Shown piece after piece: positions 16,048 through 24,560 of a DNA stretch of 50,446 nucleotides (position 1 is the stretch's first letter; each line of letters starts with the position of its first letter). Position numbers and translations under genes: made by a program. Origin of the DNA: an uncultured Allomuricauda sp. (GTDB lineage Bacteria > Bacteroidota > Bacteroidia > Flavobacteriales > Flavobacteriaceae); NCBI RefSeq assembly GCF_937884665.1, contig NZ_CAKZYF010000031.1, positions 1-50,446 on the forward strand. The letters are read 5' to 3'. The notes below the pieces were generated by a model. The model worked only from the letters and a program-made list of their open reading frames with translations. It was not told the origin of the DNA and did no database searches.

Positions 16048-17283
16048 ATGCCCAGTTTATCGGTTCTCAAAAGTACAGCTTTCTGTTTGGTTCTTGTCTT
16101 GATTTCATGTAAAGGAAATCGAAAAAAAAAGGAGGTTCAAGCTGAATTGGCGAATTTGACCATTACGGATTCAGTCCCAGAAATTGTTGTAGGGGCGAAT
16201 CGAACATCAGAATACCTTCCTTTGGTAAAAAACAAGAATATCGGAATTGTGGCGAATCCGACAAGTGTTGTTTTTAAAAACCAGGGATATACTCACCTTA
16301 TTGATTCCCTCCTGGCCCTAGACTTAAAAATTAAGACGGTTTTTGCGCCCGAACATGGGTTTCGAGGTACTGCCGATGCTGGCGAACTGGTCAAAGATAG
16401 AGTGGATGTCAAAACCAGACTTCCTATAATTTCCTTATATGGAAAAAATAAAAAACCGACCCCTGAACAGATACGGGGCCTGGATGTGCTATTGTTCGAT
16501 ATTCAAGACGTTGGGGTCCGATTTTATACATACATCGCTACCTTACAATTGGTAATGGAAGCATGTGCGGAAAACAATATTCCCCTTATCGTTCTGGATA
16601 GGCCCAATCCCAACGGACACTATATCGATGGACCCACCATGCAATGGGAACATACCAGCTTTTTGGGGATGGCCCCCATTCCTTTGGTGTACGGCATGAC
16701 CATCGGGGAATACGCGCAAATGCTCAATGGGGAAAACTGGATGAAAACAAAGAGGAATACAGATTTAACCATTATTCCAATTGAAAACTATACCCATAGT
16801 ACTCCATATTCGTTACCGATTCGTCCCTCGCCCAATCTTCCTAATGACGTTTCCATTACTCTATACCCGAGTTTAGGACTTTTTGAGGGAACAAGTGTTA
16901 ATGCAGGTCGCGGCACAGCGTTTCAATTTCAACGCTATGGAGCTTCTTTTTTGGATAGTACCCGGTATGGGTTGAGGTACACTCCAAAACCAAATTTCGG
17001 TTCCAAGTATCCTAAAGAGATAGGTAAAACTTGTTATGGAAGAGACCTTTCCAGTGCTTCGCGTATGAATTCTGTGTCTCTTGAATGGATTTTGGATGCC
17101 TATCAAAATAGCAGGGACCGATCGAACTTTTTTAAAACAGATGCTTTTACGAAACATGTTGGTACTACTGCGCTTCAAAAGCAAATTGAAGAAGGTTTGT
17201 CCGAGAGCGATATAAAAGCGATATGGACCGCAGATTTGGAAAAGTTTAAAGAGGTACGATTGAAGTATCTACTTTACGATTGA
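16048..17283 (+). CDS. DUF1343 lipoprotein, NamZ-type exo-beta-N-acetylmuramidase
   Basis: A 411-residue lipoprotein with a signal ending LVLVLISC. Residues about 55-410 form the DUF1343 domain: IGIVANPTSV, FAPEHGFRG, LLFDIQDVGVRFYTY, VLDRPNPN, then PSLGLFEGTSVNAGRGT. This family (GH171) includes NamZ, which removes terminal N-acetylmuramic acid from peptidoglycan fragments, so cell-wall recycling in the envelope is likely. The ATG at 16048 is the first possible start after a TAA at 16030. The end overlaps the convergent hydroxylase gene by 10 bp. Confidence 0.88.
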   Translation: MPSLSVLKSTAFCLVLVLISCKGNRKKKEVQAELANLTITDSVPEIVVGANRTSEYLPLVKNKNIGIVANPTSVVFKNQGYTHLIDSLLALDLKIKTVFAPEHGFRGTADAGELVKDRVDVKTRLPIISLYGKNKKPTPEQIRGLDVLLFDIQDVGVRFYTYIATLQLVMEACAENNIPLIVLDRPNPNGHYIDGPTMQWEHTSFLGMAPIPLVYGMTIGEYAQMLNGENWMKTKRNTDLTIIPIENYTHSTPYSLPIRPSPNLPNDVSITLYPSLGLFEGTSVNAGRGTAFQFQRYGASFLDSTRYGLRYTPKPNFGSKYPKEIGKTCYGRDLSSASRMNSVSLEWILDAYQNSRDRSNFFKTDAFTKHVGTTALQKQIEEGLSESDIKAIWTADLEKFKEVRLKYLLYD

Positions 17284-18110
17284 GTATCTGTAGTAGGTCT
17301 TCGATACTTATGAAACGGTTGTTTCAACAATCCCATGACACTGCTATTCTCTTTTTCGTCGGGAAAGGTATCTACGCCGTATACAATTTTTTCAGTGTCC
17401 AAAGTCATGTAGGTACCAAAAAGACGGTCCCATACCGAAAAAATGTTCCCATAGTTGGAATCGGTATACGGCAATTTATAGTGATGGTGCACTTTGTGCA
17501 TATCTGGGCTTACAATAAACCAACTTAAGGTGTCATCAACTTTCTTGGGCAATTTGATATTGGCATGGTTAAATTGTGAAAGTACCACGGATAGACTTTG
17601 ATACAACATAATTATCGCTATGGGTGCACCTACCACAAAAACCCCGATTAAAGTGAAAACGTAGCGAATCAAGCTCTCCAAAGGATGGTGCCTATTTGCA
17701 GTGGTGGTGTCCACATTATGGTCCGAATGGTGCACCAAATGCACCATCCAAAGCACTTTTACCTTATGCTCCACAAAATGTGCTGTGTAGGCCCCTATTA
17801 AATCCAAAAACAGAACCCCTAGGAAAACATAAAGCCACAAGGGCATTTCGGGCAGCCAATTGATTATTCCAAAATCATTTGCAACGGCCCAATCCGAGGT
17901 CTTCAACAACAAAAAAGCGAGGGGAAAATTTACAATTATGGTGGTCAACGTAAAAAAGAAATTTGGAACGGAATGCCTCCATTTTTTATACGGAATGTTA
18001 AAAAGGGGTACAATTCCTTCTAAAACCCAAAAAAAAGTAATTCCCCCAACAAGTATCAAACTGCGGTGTAGCGGTGGAATAGTTTCAAAATACGTTATTA
18101 ATTGTTCCAT
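17274..18110 (-). CDS. Sterol desaturase / fatty-acid hydroxylase family membrane protein
   Basis: A 278-residue integral membrane di-iron enzyme. It has four or more hydrophobic segments in the first 165 residues. The His clusters of the family are present: HFVEH, HLVHHSDHN, HHPLE, and MHKVHHHYKLPYTDSNYGN. The last block plus FSVWDRLFGTY is typical of the bacterial subgroup. Members hydroxylate or desaturate lipids and carotenoids using O2; the substrate cannot be read from the sequence. It is tail-to-tail with the muramidase gene and starts 21 bp after the YkgJ stop on the same strand. Confidence 0.85.
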   Translation of the reverse strand: MEQLITYFETIPPLHRSLILVGGITFFWVLEGIVPLFNIPYKKWRHSVPNFFFTLTTIIVNFPLAFLLLKTSDWAVANDFGIINWLPEMPLWLYVFLGVLFLDLIGAYTAHFVEHKVKVLWMVHLVHHSDHNVDTTTANRHHPLESLIRYVFTLIGVFVVGAPIAIIMLYQSLSVVLSQFNHANIKLPKKVDDTLSWFIVSPDMHKVHHHYKLPYTDSNYGNIFSVWDRLFGTYMTLDTEKIVYGVDTFPDEKENSSVMGLLKQPFHKYRRPTTDTQS

Positions 18111-18131
18111 GTCCGCAAATTTAAGGAATCG

Positions 18132-18626
18132 TCAGAAATTTACACGTTTTTTTAACGCCTCCACAATGTTAAAGGCTGCTGGACAAATGGAAACGTTTTT
18201 CAAGGTAAGGTGGTTTATGTTTTGGAACTTTTTGCGATTGGTATGGGGAAACTCCTTGCAGGCTTTAGGTCTGGTATCGTAAATGGAACAGTGATTGTCT
18301 GGACCCAAAAAAGCACAAGGCACTTGTTGCAACACATAATCCTGGTCCTCATCCAGCCGAAGATATTCTATTACGAAATCAGATGGTCTCATCCGTAAAT
18401 GCCTCGAAATGCGGTCGATATCGGTTTGCGTAAATAAAGGACTAGTAGTTTTGCAACAATTGGAGCACAAAAGACAGTCGGTCCGTTCAAATTCTTTTTC
18501 ATGCAGCTCCGTCATAAGGTAATCCAAATGCTTTGGTGGACGTTTTTTTAATTTTGTAAAGAACTTTTTATTTTCCGATTGCCGTTCTTTGGCCTTTCCA
18601 TGCAATTGCTTTAGTTCATTTTCCAT
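18132..18626 (-). CDS. YkgJ-family Cys-cluster protein
   Basis: A 164-residue protein with the zinc/iron-chelating YkgJ domain. The core is CLLCSNCCKTTSP, then VPCAFLG, HCSIYDTRPKACKEFPHT, and a final SICPAA. The Cys spacing is complete. The first 45 residues are basic and helical. I use the ATG at 18626; a TTG nine bases earlier is possible. Function in the family is not established, and metal binding is presumed from the cysteines. It lies 21 bp upstream of the hydroxylase gene and probably shares a transcript with it. Confidence 0.8.
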   Translation of the reverse strand: MENELKQLHGKAKERQSENKKFFTKLKKRPPKHLDYLMTELHEKEFERTDCLLCSNCCKTTSPLFTQTDIDRISRHLRMRPSDFVIEYLRLDEDQDYVLQQVPCAFLGPDNHCSIYDTRPKACKEFPHTNRKKFQNINHLTLKNVSICPAAFNIVEALKKRVNF

Positions 18627-18699
18627 AAGGGGCAAACTTAAAAAACGTATTTCATTTAAACCTTGAGCAACTAATCCCGTCTAAATTCATCATAGTAAA

Positions 18700-19428
18700 G
18701 TGCGTTTAAAAAGAGATATCGATGTATTTGGGGACGCCCTTTTGGACTACTGGGATAACGGGTATTCTGAGGACATCACCACGGTTTCATCTTTAGAGGA
18801 GGACGATGTAATTCCACTGCCCTATTTGTTCAGGAGCTTTAAGGAGATGCCCAAAATTGAACAGACGGCCCTTGAACTTGCAAAAGGAAAAGTACTGGAC
18901 GTTGGCTGCGGTGCTGGGAGCCATGGTCTTTATCTCCAAGAAAAGGGATTGGAAGTTACAGCGCTGGATATTTCCGCTGGTGCCCTCCAGGTTTGTGGTA
19001 AAAGAGGTCTTAAATCCTTGGTAAACTCTTCAATCTTGGATTTTTCTGGAACACAATTTGATACACTCTTATTGCTCATGAACGGAATAGGTCTTGCAGG
19101 CAATCTGGAAAACTTGGGAAGCTTTTTGGAACATCTAAAATCACTGCTCAATCCTTCAGGTCAAATTTTACTCGACTCCAGTGATATTATTTACATGTAT
19201 GAGCAAGATAATGATGGAGGTGTTTGGGTGCCGGGAGAAAAAAAATACTATGGAGAAGTTATATTCAGGATAACCTACAAAAAGCAAAAAAGTGAGCCAT
19301 TTAACTGGTTGTATCTAGATTTCAATACGTTGAATGAGCATTGCGAGCGGCAAAATATAAATTGTGAACTTGTAATATCTGGAGCACACTACGACTATTT
19401 GGCTAGACTTGTTCCAAAAAGAGAATAA
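18700..19428 (+). CDS. Class I SAM-dependent methyltransferase
   Basis: A 242-residue cytosolic protein. The SAM-binding motif I is VLDVGCGAGSHGLYL (about 66-80), motif II is VTALDISAGAL, and a motif-IV-like stretch is FDTLLLLMNGIGLAG. The N-terminal 60 residues (DALLDYWDNGY onward) are a cap typical of Bacteroidota relatives. The substrate is unknown. The start is GTG at 18700, with no ATG nearby in frame. Divergent from the YkgJ gene. Confidence 0.85.
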   Translation: MRLKRDIDVFGDALLDYWDNGYSEDITTVSSLEEDDVIPLPYLFRSFKEMPKIEQTALELAKGKVLDVGCGAGSHGLYLQEKGLEVTALDISAGALQVCGKRGLKSLVNSSILDFSGTQFDTLLLLMNGIGLAGNLENLGSFLEHLKSLLNPSGQILLDSSDIIYMYEQDNDGGVWVPGEKKYYGEVIFRITYKKQKSEPFNWLYLDFNTLNEHCERQNINCELVISGAHYDYLARLVPKRE

Positions 19429-19471
19429 AAAATGAAAAAATTGCGTTTTAGCTTGATGTAATCCTAAAAAT

Positions 19472-20371
19472 ATGGAAAAGAAAACGATTCTCATCTTAAT
19501 GGTATGCCTGGGTTTTTTTCTAGGATGCTCTTCGAACGATGGAGAACCCGATACAAACCCCTCGCCACCACAGTCCGAACCGCCTACACCATCGGAACCT
19601 GTAGACAAGTCGGGTAATCTGTTACCCACTGGGGCTTCTGCCAATGACCTGCTGGCTAACACTAATTTTGATAGAATTCTTGTTGAAATAGCCCATGTTG
19701 CAGGTTTTCAACCTACTTCGCAGACCGTGGCGAATTTTCAGGATTTCATCCAACAAAGATCGTTTAAGGAGAACATTGAAATTGTATTCAATGAACTCCC
19801 ATCCCCTAATGAGGAGACTCTCACCCTTCAGGAAATTGATGCCTTGGAACAGGAGAACAGGACCGCTTTTAACAATGGGAGCACACTTGCGGTGTACATC
19901 TACTTCGCCGATGCACCTTCGGATGGTGATGATGAAGAAGAAGGTTTGGTCACCTTGGGCGCTGTCTTCAGAAATACCTCCATGGTGATATTCGAGTCCA
20001 CCATACGAAGATTGGCCGCAGGAAGTGCGCTACTATCAAATACCGATATCGAAACCGCTACCCTGAACCACGAATTTGGGCATCTATTTGGTTTGGTCAA
20101 TCTAGGGACTGAAGCTGTAAATGACCACGAAGATGCTAGCGCACCTAATCACTGCAATGTGGAAGGTTGCCTGATGCAGGCCCAACTGCAGTTCGGCAGT
20201 CCATCAGCACGAAGTTTGGCATTGAAGGGCGAAATTCTTCGGTCGCCCTGTACGCTAAATGGAATAGACTTGGTGAAGCGCTTAGAGAGCAGGACCGCCA
20301 ACGGATTGGTCATAATCCCTGTTTTGGATGATGAATGTGTTCTGGACCTCCAAAACAATGGGGGACGCTAA
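19472..20371 (+). CDS. Lipoprotein zinc metalloprotease-like protein
   Basis: A 299-residue lipoprotein: the signal ends FFLGC at Cys19, then comes a Pro/Ser/Glu-rich linker to about residue 45. The zinc motif HEFGHLFGLVN at about 197-207 has the HExxHxxG core of metzincins, but the usual third ligand (His/Asp) is Asn. A later DHEDAS segment or HCNVEGCLM could supply another ligand. GCLMQ resembles the Met-turn region. It is likely an outer-membrane or surface peptidase. It follows the methyltransferase by 43 bp on the same strand. Activity is probable but unproven because of the Asn. Confidence 0.75.
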   Translation: MEKKTILILMVCLGFFLGCSSNDGEPDTNPSPPQSEPPTPSEPVDKSGNLLPTGASANDLLANTNFDRILVEIAHVAGFQPTSQTVANFQDFIQQRSFKENIEIVFNELPSPNEETLTLQEIDALEQENRTAFNNGSTLAVYIYFADAPSDGDDEEEGLVTLGAVFRNTSMVIFESTIRRLAAGSALLSNTDIETATLNHEFGHLFGLVNLGTEAVNDHEDASAPNHCNVEGCLMQAQLQFGSPSARSLALKGEILRSPCTLNGIDLVKRLESRTANGLVIIPVLDDECVLDLQNNGGR

Positions 20372-20373
20372 TC

Positions 20374-21006
20374 TCAAGGAATATTTAGGTATTTATGGGT
20401 CTGTAGGGATACCTTCCATTTAGGATTGTCCATCACATACTGCACAATCAAAGGCATCATTTTTTGCCTTACGCCCCATTCAGGTTGTAAATACAGGATA
20501 CACGATTCGTTAACCTTAGCAGCCTGTTGTTCCGCAAATTTAAAGTCGTGTTTGTTAAAAACGATGACCTTCAATTCGTGGGCAACATCATAGATGGCAT
20601 CGAGCGGCAACTTTCTCCTTTTGGGAGATAGACATATCCAATCCCAAGTTCCCGTCAAAGGGTAAGCACCGGAAGTCTCTATGTGCGTTTTTAGCTGATT
20701 GGCCTTTAGGCCTTGGGTCAAGGGTTCCATATCCCAGGTAAGGGGTTCGCCCCCTGTTACAACAATCGTATCTGAGTATTTCTTTGCGTTTTCAACAATC
20801 GTGTTGATCGATGTAGGAGGGTGGCTCTGCGCATTCCAACTTTCCTTTACATCGCACCAATGACATCCCACATCACATCCTCCTACCCGAATAAAATAGG
20901 CAGCAGTGCCCTTGTGGTATCCCTCCCCTTGAATGGTATAAAACTCTTCCATCAATGGCAACATCAAACCCTGATTTACCAAATCTGTAATTTCTTCAGT
21001 GAGCAT
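20374..21006 (-). CDS. queE: 7-carboxy-7-deazaguanine synthase
   Basis: A 210-residue radical-SAM enzyme that makes 7-carboxy-7-deazaguanine for queuosine and related deazapurines. The N-terminal FYTIQGEGYHKGTAAYFIRV and the cluster motif GGCDVGCHWCDVKESW (CxxxCxxC) are diagnostic. VVTGGEPLTW carries the GGEP SAM motif. The C-terminus ends KVSLQTHKYLNIP as expected. Cytosolic. It converges tightly with the metalloprotease gene (2 bp) and lies 55 bp after the exported RidA gene. Normal length for the short QueE form. Confidence 0.95.
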   Translation of the reverse strand: MLTEEITDLVNQGLMLPLMEEFYTIQGEGYHKGTAAYFIRVGGCDVGCHWCDVKESWNAQSHPPTSINTIVENAKKYSDTIVVTGGEPLTWDMEPLTQGLKANQLKTHIETSGAYPLTGTWDWICLSPKRRKLPLDAIYDVAHELKVIVFNKHDFKFAEQQAAKVNESCILYLQPEWGVRQKMMPLIVQYVMDNPKWKVSLQTHKYLNIP

Positions 21007-21061
21007 GCGGCAAAGATAGGATATACAAAAGAGGGAGCCGAATACTATTTGCGTCCCACCG

Positions 21062-21517
21062 TTATTCTTTTACGGCAATTACATCGATCTCAATTTTAGC
21101 ATTGGCCGCTAGACCCGAAGCGGCAAAAGTGGTACGCGCCGGCTTTTTGGTGAAGTACTTTACGTATATTTCATTAAAAGCCCTGAAATCACTAATGTCC
21201 TTTAAAATCACAGTACATTTTACCACATGGTCCAAAGTCAAATCATGTCGTTGCAAAACCCCTTGGATATTTTTAATGGCTTGTTCTGTTTCAGCTTGAA
21301 TTCCGCCTTCAGGCAAAGCACCTTTGGTTCGATCCATCCCTATTTGTCCGGCCAAAAAAAAGAGATTGCCCACTTGGACCGTTTCGCTAAAAGGAGCCTT
21401 TTGCCGTTCTGGATCAGGAGGTTTGTGAAAAGTGATTCCATTTTTTTCTTGAGCTTGGACCGTTACAAATATCCCTATTAGAAGAAAAACGAGGAAAAGA
21501 GAACGTTTTTGTTTCAT
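21062..21517 (-). CDS. RidA/YjgF-family protein with a signal peptide
   Basis: A 151-residue protein. Residues 1-22 are a clear Sec signal (KRSLFLVFLLIGIFVTVQAQ). Residues about 28-151 are a RidA/UK114 domain: FSETVQVGNLFFLAGQIGMD, DLTLDHVVKCTVILKDISDF, KPARTTFAASGLAANAKIEI and a C-terminal DVIAVKE. The Arg that binds the carboxylate in active RidA enzymes is present in PARTTF. Cytosolic RidA hydrolyses reactive enamines and imines. An exported copy must have another substrate or role, which is not known. It is upstream of queE on the same strand. Confidence 0.88.
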   Translation of the reverse strand: MKQKRSLFLVFLLIGIFVTVQAQEKNGITFHKPPDPERQKAPFSETVQVGNLFFLAGQIGMDRTKGALPEGGIQAETEQAIKNIQGVLQRHDLTLDHVVKCTVILKDISDFRAFNEIYVKYFTKKPARTTFAASGLAANAKIEIDVIAVKE

Positions 21518-21574
21518 CTTTGCATTTTTTGAATTGCTTAAAATTACCCTATTTTTATCGGAAAATGACCCTCT

Positions 21575-23086
21575 ATGAGCCGGAAAGAAGACTTCCTAGC
21601 ACACATCGAAAAAGGATATGCCACCAAAGGGGACTGTATCACCATGGGAGCAGGCATGGTTGATAACGAAACCGTGACCGGAGCTTATATAAAAGTACCT
21701 TTAAAGACATTAAATCGACACGGTCTTATTGCCGGGGCAACAGGAACTGGAAAGACCAAAACACTCCAAGTGATCGCAGAGAACCTTTCCGATAAAGGTA
21801 TCCCTGTCCTGCTCATGGATTTAAAGGGAGACCTGAGCGGTATTGCCCAACCCAGCCCTGGACATCCCAAAATTGAAGAACGTCATGAAAAAATTGGATT
21901 TCCGTTTGAAGCACAAGGATTTCCCGTTGAAATTCTTTCACTCTCCGAACAGGATGGGGTACGCCTAAGAGCAACCGTCTCTGAGTTTGGGCCCGTTCTC
22001 CTTTCCCGGATTTTAGACCTTACCGTCACCCAAGAAGGAATTGTTGCCGTGGTTTTCAAATATTGTGATGATAACAAATTACCACTGCTCGATTTAAAGG
22101 ATTTCAAAAAAGTACTGCAATACGCCACCGGAGAGGGGAAAAAAGAATTCCAATCCCAATATGGAAGAATTTCAACAAGTTCTACAGGTACTATTCTTAG
22201 GAAAATCATTGAATTGGAGCAGCAGGGCGCCGCACTTTTTTTCGGAGAAAAGTCTTTTGAAGTAGATGATTTGGTGCGCATTGATGAGAACGGGAGGGGC
22301 TACATTAATATCATCCGGCTTACGGATATCCAGGACAGGCCCAAACTGTTTTCCACATTCATGCTCAGCTTATTGGCCGAAATTTATGGCACTTTTCCAG
22401 AACAAGGGGATAGTGATAGGCCCGAATTGATTCTTTTTATTGATGAAGCACATCTTATTTTTAAGGAGGCTTCCAAAGCTTTGTTGGACCAAATTGAAAG
22501 TATTGTCAAATTGATTCGCTCCAAGGGAATCGGTCTATATTTTGTTACGCAAAACCCAACCGATGTGCCCGACGATGTCTTGGCGCAGCTTGGGTTAAAA
22601 GTTCAACACGCCCTTCGTGCATTTACGGCCAAAGACCGAAAGGCCATCAAACTGACCGCCGAGAATTATCCAGATTCAGAATTCTATGACACCAAAGAGG
22701 TGCTCACCTCCCTTGGAATAGGCGAAGCGTTGATATCGGCATTGGACGAAAAGGGAAGGCCTACACCCTTGGCAGCTACACTGCTAAGAGCTCCCATGAG
22801 CCGCATGGATGTATTGACGCCATCGGAACTTGAAAAAGCAATCGGCAAATCAAAACTCGTAGCCAAGTATAATGAAGACATTGATAGGGAAAGTGCCTAC
22901 GAGGTGCTGAATGAAAAAATTGAGAAAGCGCAAAAAGAGGCAGAGAAGGAAAAGGAACAAAAGTCCTCTCCCAGAAAAACTTCCCCACGTTCACGTAGTA
23001 CACGTATGAATCCCGTGGTAAAGGTCCTCACCAGTGCCACTTTTATCCGGGGGGTCCTGGGCGTTTTGAAAAAAGTAATCCGTTAA
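21575..23086 (+). CDS. HerA-like ATPase, DUF853 family
   Basis: A 503-residue P-loop ATPase of the HerA/FtsK superfamily. Walker A is GATGTGKTKT at 54-63 and Walker B is LILFIDEAHLIF. VLLMDLKGDLSGIAQPSPGH and the VTQNPTDVPDDVLAQLGLKVQHALRA block are typical of YjgR/DUF853 proteins. The C-terminal 60 residues are a Lys/Glu-rich helix followed by a basic tail. The role is unknown; relatives translocate DNA or act as ring ATPases. No partner nuclease such as NurA is adjacent. Six bases separate it from a lipoprotein gene and a cupin follows that. Confidence 0.88.
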   Translation: MSRKEDFLAHIEKGYATKGDCITMGAGMVDNETVTGAYIKVPLKTLNRHGLIAGATGTGKTKTLQVIAENLSDKGIPVLLMDLKGDLSGIAQPSPGHPKIEERHEKIGFPFEAQGFPVEILSLSEQDGVRLRATVSEFGPVLLSRILDLTVTQEGIVAVVFKYCDDNKLPLLDLKDFKKVLQYATGEGKKEFQSQYGRISTSSTGTILRKIIELEQQGAALFFGEKSFEVDDLVRIDENGRGYINIIRLTDIQDRPKLFSTFMLSLLAEIYGTFPEQGDSDRPELILFIDEAHLIFKEASKALLDQIESIVKLIRSKGIGLYFVTQNPTDVPDDVLAQLGLKVQHALRAFTAKDRKAIKLTAENYPDSEFYDTKEVLTSLGIGEALISALDEKGRPTPLAATLLRAPMSRMDVLTPSELEKAIGKSKLVAKYNEDIDRESAYEVLNEKIEKAQKEAEKEKEQKSSPRKTSPRSRSTRMNPVVKVLTSATFIRGVLGVLKKVIR

Positions 23087-23092
23087 TTGAAA

Positions 23093-23641
23093 ATGAAAAA
23101 ATCCAATAGTATTTGTATTGTGCTCGGAATGCTATGCCTAGTTGCCTGCGGAGAACAGGACACTTCCTTTTTGATCACTGAAAACAGTGTGGGACCCCTT
23201 TTTAAAGAAACGCCCACCAAAGATTTGGAAGCTATTTTCTCAAAAGACTCGGTAGTAATGGATACCTCAAATTTAAAAGTGGGAGCCAGTGCAAGAAAAA
23301 TAAAGGTCTTTGAAAAGGGAGGAAAGCATCTCCTTACCCTAACACCCAATCAAGATAGTATTCCCACCGTAGAGAACATACGCATCTTCGATTCCCGCTA
23401 TGAATCTAAGGAAGGATTGGGTCTTAAGAGCAGTTTTAAAGACATTAAGACCTATTATACCATTAAGAAAATAGTGACCACCATCTCCAGTGTTGTGGTG
23501 TTTCCTAAAGAAAGTAATCTCTATTTTACATTGGACAAGGCGGATTTGCCCAGTAGTCTTCGGTATACCAACTCCAATATTGAAGCCGTGCAAATTCCTG
23601 ATGAAACCAAAATTAAATACCTAATGATGGGTTGGGATTGA
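23093..23641 (+). CDS. Hypothetical lipoprotein
   Basis: A 182-residue protein of no recognised family. Its signal peptide ends CLVACGEQD, giving a lipidated Cys near residue 19. The mature part alternates beta strands (LKVGASARKIKVFEKGGKHL, then IRIFDSRYESKEGLG) with no catalytic motif. I use the ATG at 23093; a TTG at 23087 would add two residues. It follows the HerA-like gene by 6 bp and its TGA overlaps the cupin ATG (TGATG), so all three should be translated from one mRNA. Confidence 0.7.
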   Translation: MKKSNSICIVLGMLCLVACGEQDTSFLITENSVGPLFKETPTKDLEAIFSKDSVVMDTSNLKVGASARKIKVFEKGGKHLLTLTPNQDSIPTVENIRIFDSRYESKEGLGLKSSFKDIKTYYTIKKIVTTISSVVVFPKESNLYFTLDKADLPSSLRYTNSNIEAVQIPDETKIKYLMMGWD

Positions 23642-24012
23642 TGATGGCCAAAAAATTTTTACTTCAAAAAGAACCGTTTATTGTTCCCACAGCGGACGGC
23701 AAGTATATTGCCGAACATTTTGGACTGGCCACGGACGGAAATTCAAACCTTAGCATTGCCTATATGAAGGCACCGCCGGGTTGGAGCGAACCCTTTCAGA
23801 CCCCAGAATTTGATGAGTTCACCTTGGTGTTGCGGGGTAAAAAGCAATTTATCATTGATGGCGAACGTTTGGTCCTTCAGGCGGGCGAATCCATAAAGGT
23901 CTTTAAAAATACCCGCGTCCAATATGCAAATCCTTTTGATGAGCCCTGTGAATATATCGCTATCTGCCTACCCGCTTTCAGCATTGATTCTGTAAACCGG
24001 GAGACCGAGTAA
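23641..24012 (+). CDS. Single-domain cupin protein
   Basis: A 123-residue cytosolic protein with one cupin barrel at about 40-110. Motif 1 resembles PEFDEFTLVLRGKKQFIIDGE and motif 2 is LQAGESIKVFKNTRVQYANP. The metal-binding His residues of canonical cupins are largely replaced (for instance Phe-Asp-Glu in motif 1), so it may bind a small ligand rather than catalyse. It begins at TGATG with the stop of the lipoprotein gene; an ATG three bases later is equally possible. Substrate unknown. Confidence 0.8.
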   Translation: MMAKKFLLQKEPFIVPTADGKYIAEHFGLATDGNSNLSIAYMKAPPGWSEPFQTPEFDEFTLVLRGKKQFIIDGERLVLQAGESIKVFKNTRVQYANPFDEPCEYIAICLPAFSIDSVNRETE

Positions 24013-24041
24013 CATGCTTTTTCATCGGGTTGATATGCTTT

Positions 24042-24464
24042 TCACATCAAACCGTACTTTTCTCGATTTGCAAGTACTTTAGGGCTGTTCATTTGCATCC
24101 ACTCCGTTAATTCCAGGAGTCTTTCTACATAGGAATGGCCGAACTCCGTCAGACTATATTCTACGCGTATGGGAACCTCGGCAAATGCTTTTCTTGAAAT
24201 ATATCCATCCGCTTCCAAAACTTTCAGGCGCTGGCTCAACACCTTATTGGAGATACCGTAGACATATTTTTTTAACTTATTAAATCGAAGCGTTTTAAAG
24301 TATCCCAACCACAAAATGATCAAAACACTCCATTGGTCCGATGCGACCGACATCACATCCCGAACGGGACAAAGTTCAGGAGGATGCTTATAATCGATGT
24401 GACCAAACATTTTTTCCAATTTTTTTGTGATTCTAACTTTCTGGTTTTCAGCTAAGGTTTCCAT
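24042..24464 (-). CDS. HxlR-family transcriptional regulator
   Basis: A 140-residue winged-helix protein. The HxlR domain spans about 28-120 with the conserved Cys32 in ELCPVRDVM, then SDQWSVLIILWL, LRFNKLKKYVYGISNKVLSQRLKVLEADGYISR (recognition helix and wing region) and VEYSLTEFGHS. HxlR members such as HypR and YodB sense electrophiles or disulfide stress through this Cys. The gene is divergent from an alpha/beta hydrolase, and the shared region contains a GTTAC-N5-GTAAC palindrome. Regulation of the hydrolase and of itself is likely. Confidence 0.92.
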   Translation of the reverse strand: METLAENQKVRITKKLEKMFGHIDYKHPPELCPVRDVMSVASDQWSVLIILWLGYFKTLRFNKLKKYVYGISNKVLSQRLKVLEADGYISRKAFAEVPIRVEYSLTEFGHSYVERLLELTEWMQMNSPKVLANREKYGLM

Positions 24465-24542
24465 TCTACTACCTGATTTTATGGGAGTTACTTGAAAAAA
24501 AATAAAAAAATACCCTTATTTTTAATCTCTTTAATAGAGTAA

Positions 24543-24557
24543 GTTACAAAAAGTAAC
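24543..24557. promoter_or_regulatory. GTTAC-N5-GTAAC operator candidate
   Basis: GTTAC AAAAA GTAAC is a perfect 5-bp inverted repeat ending 3 bp before the hydrolase ATG. A further half-site, AGTTACTT, lies at 24486-24493 near the regulator's start. Spacing and AT-rich core fit dimeric winged-helix binding, so HxlR is the probable ligand. Binding here would block the hydrolase start region. Confidence 0.55.
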
Positions 24558-24560
24558 CTT

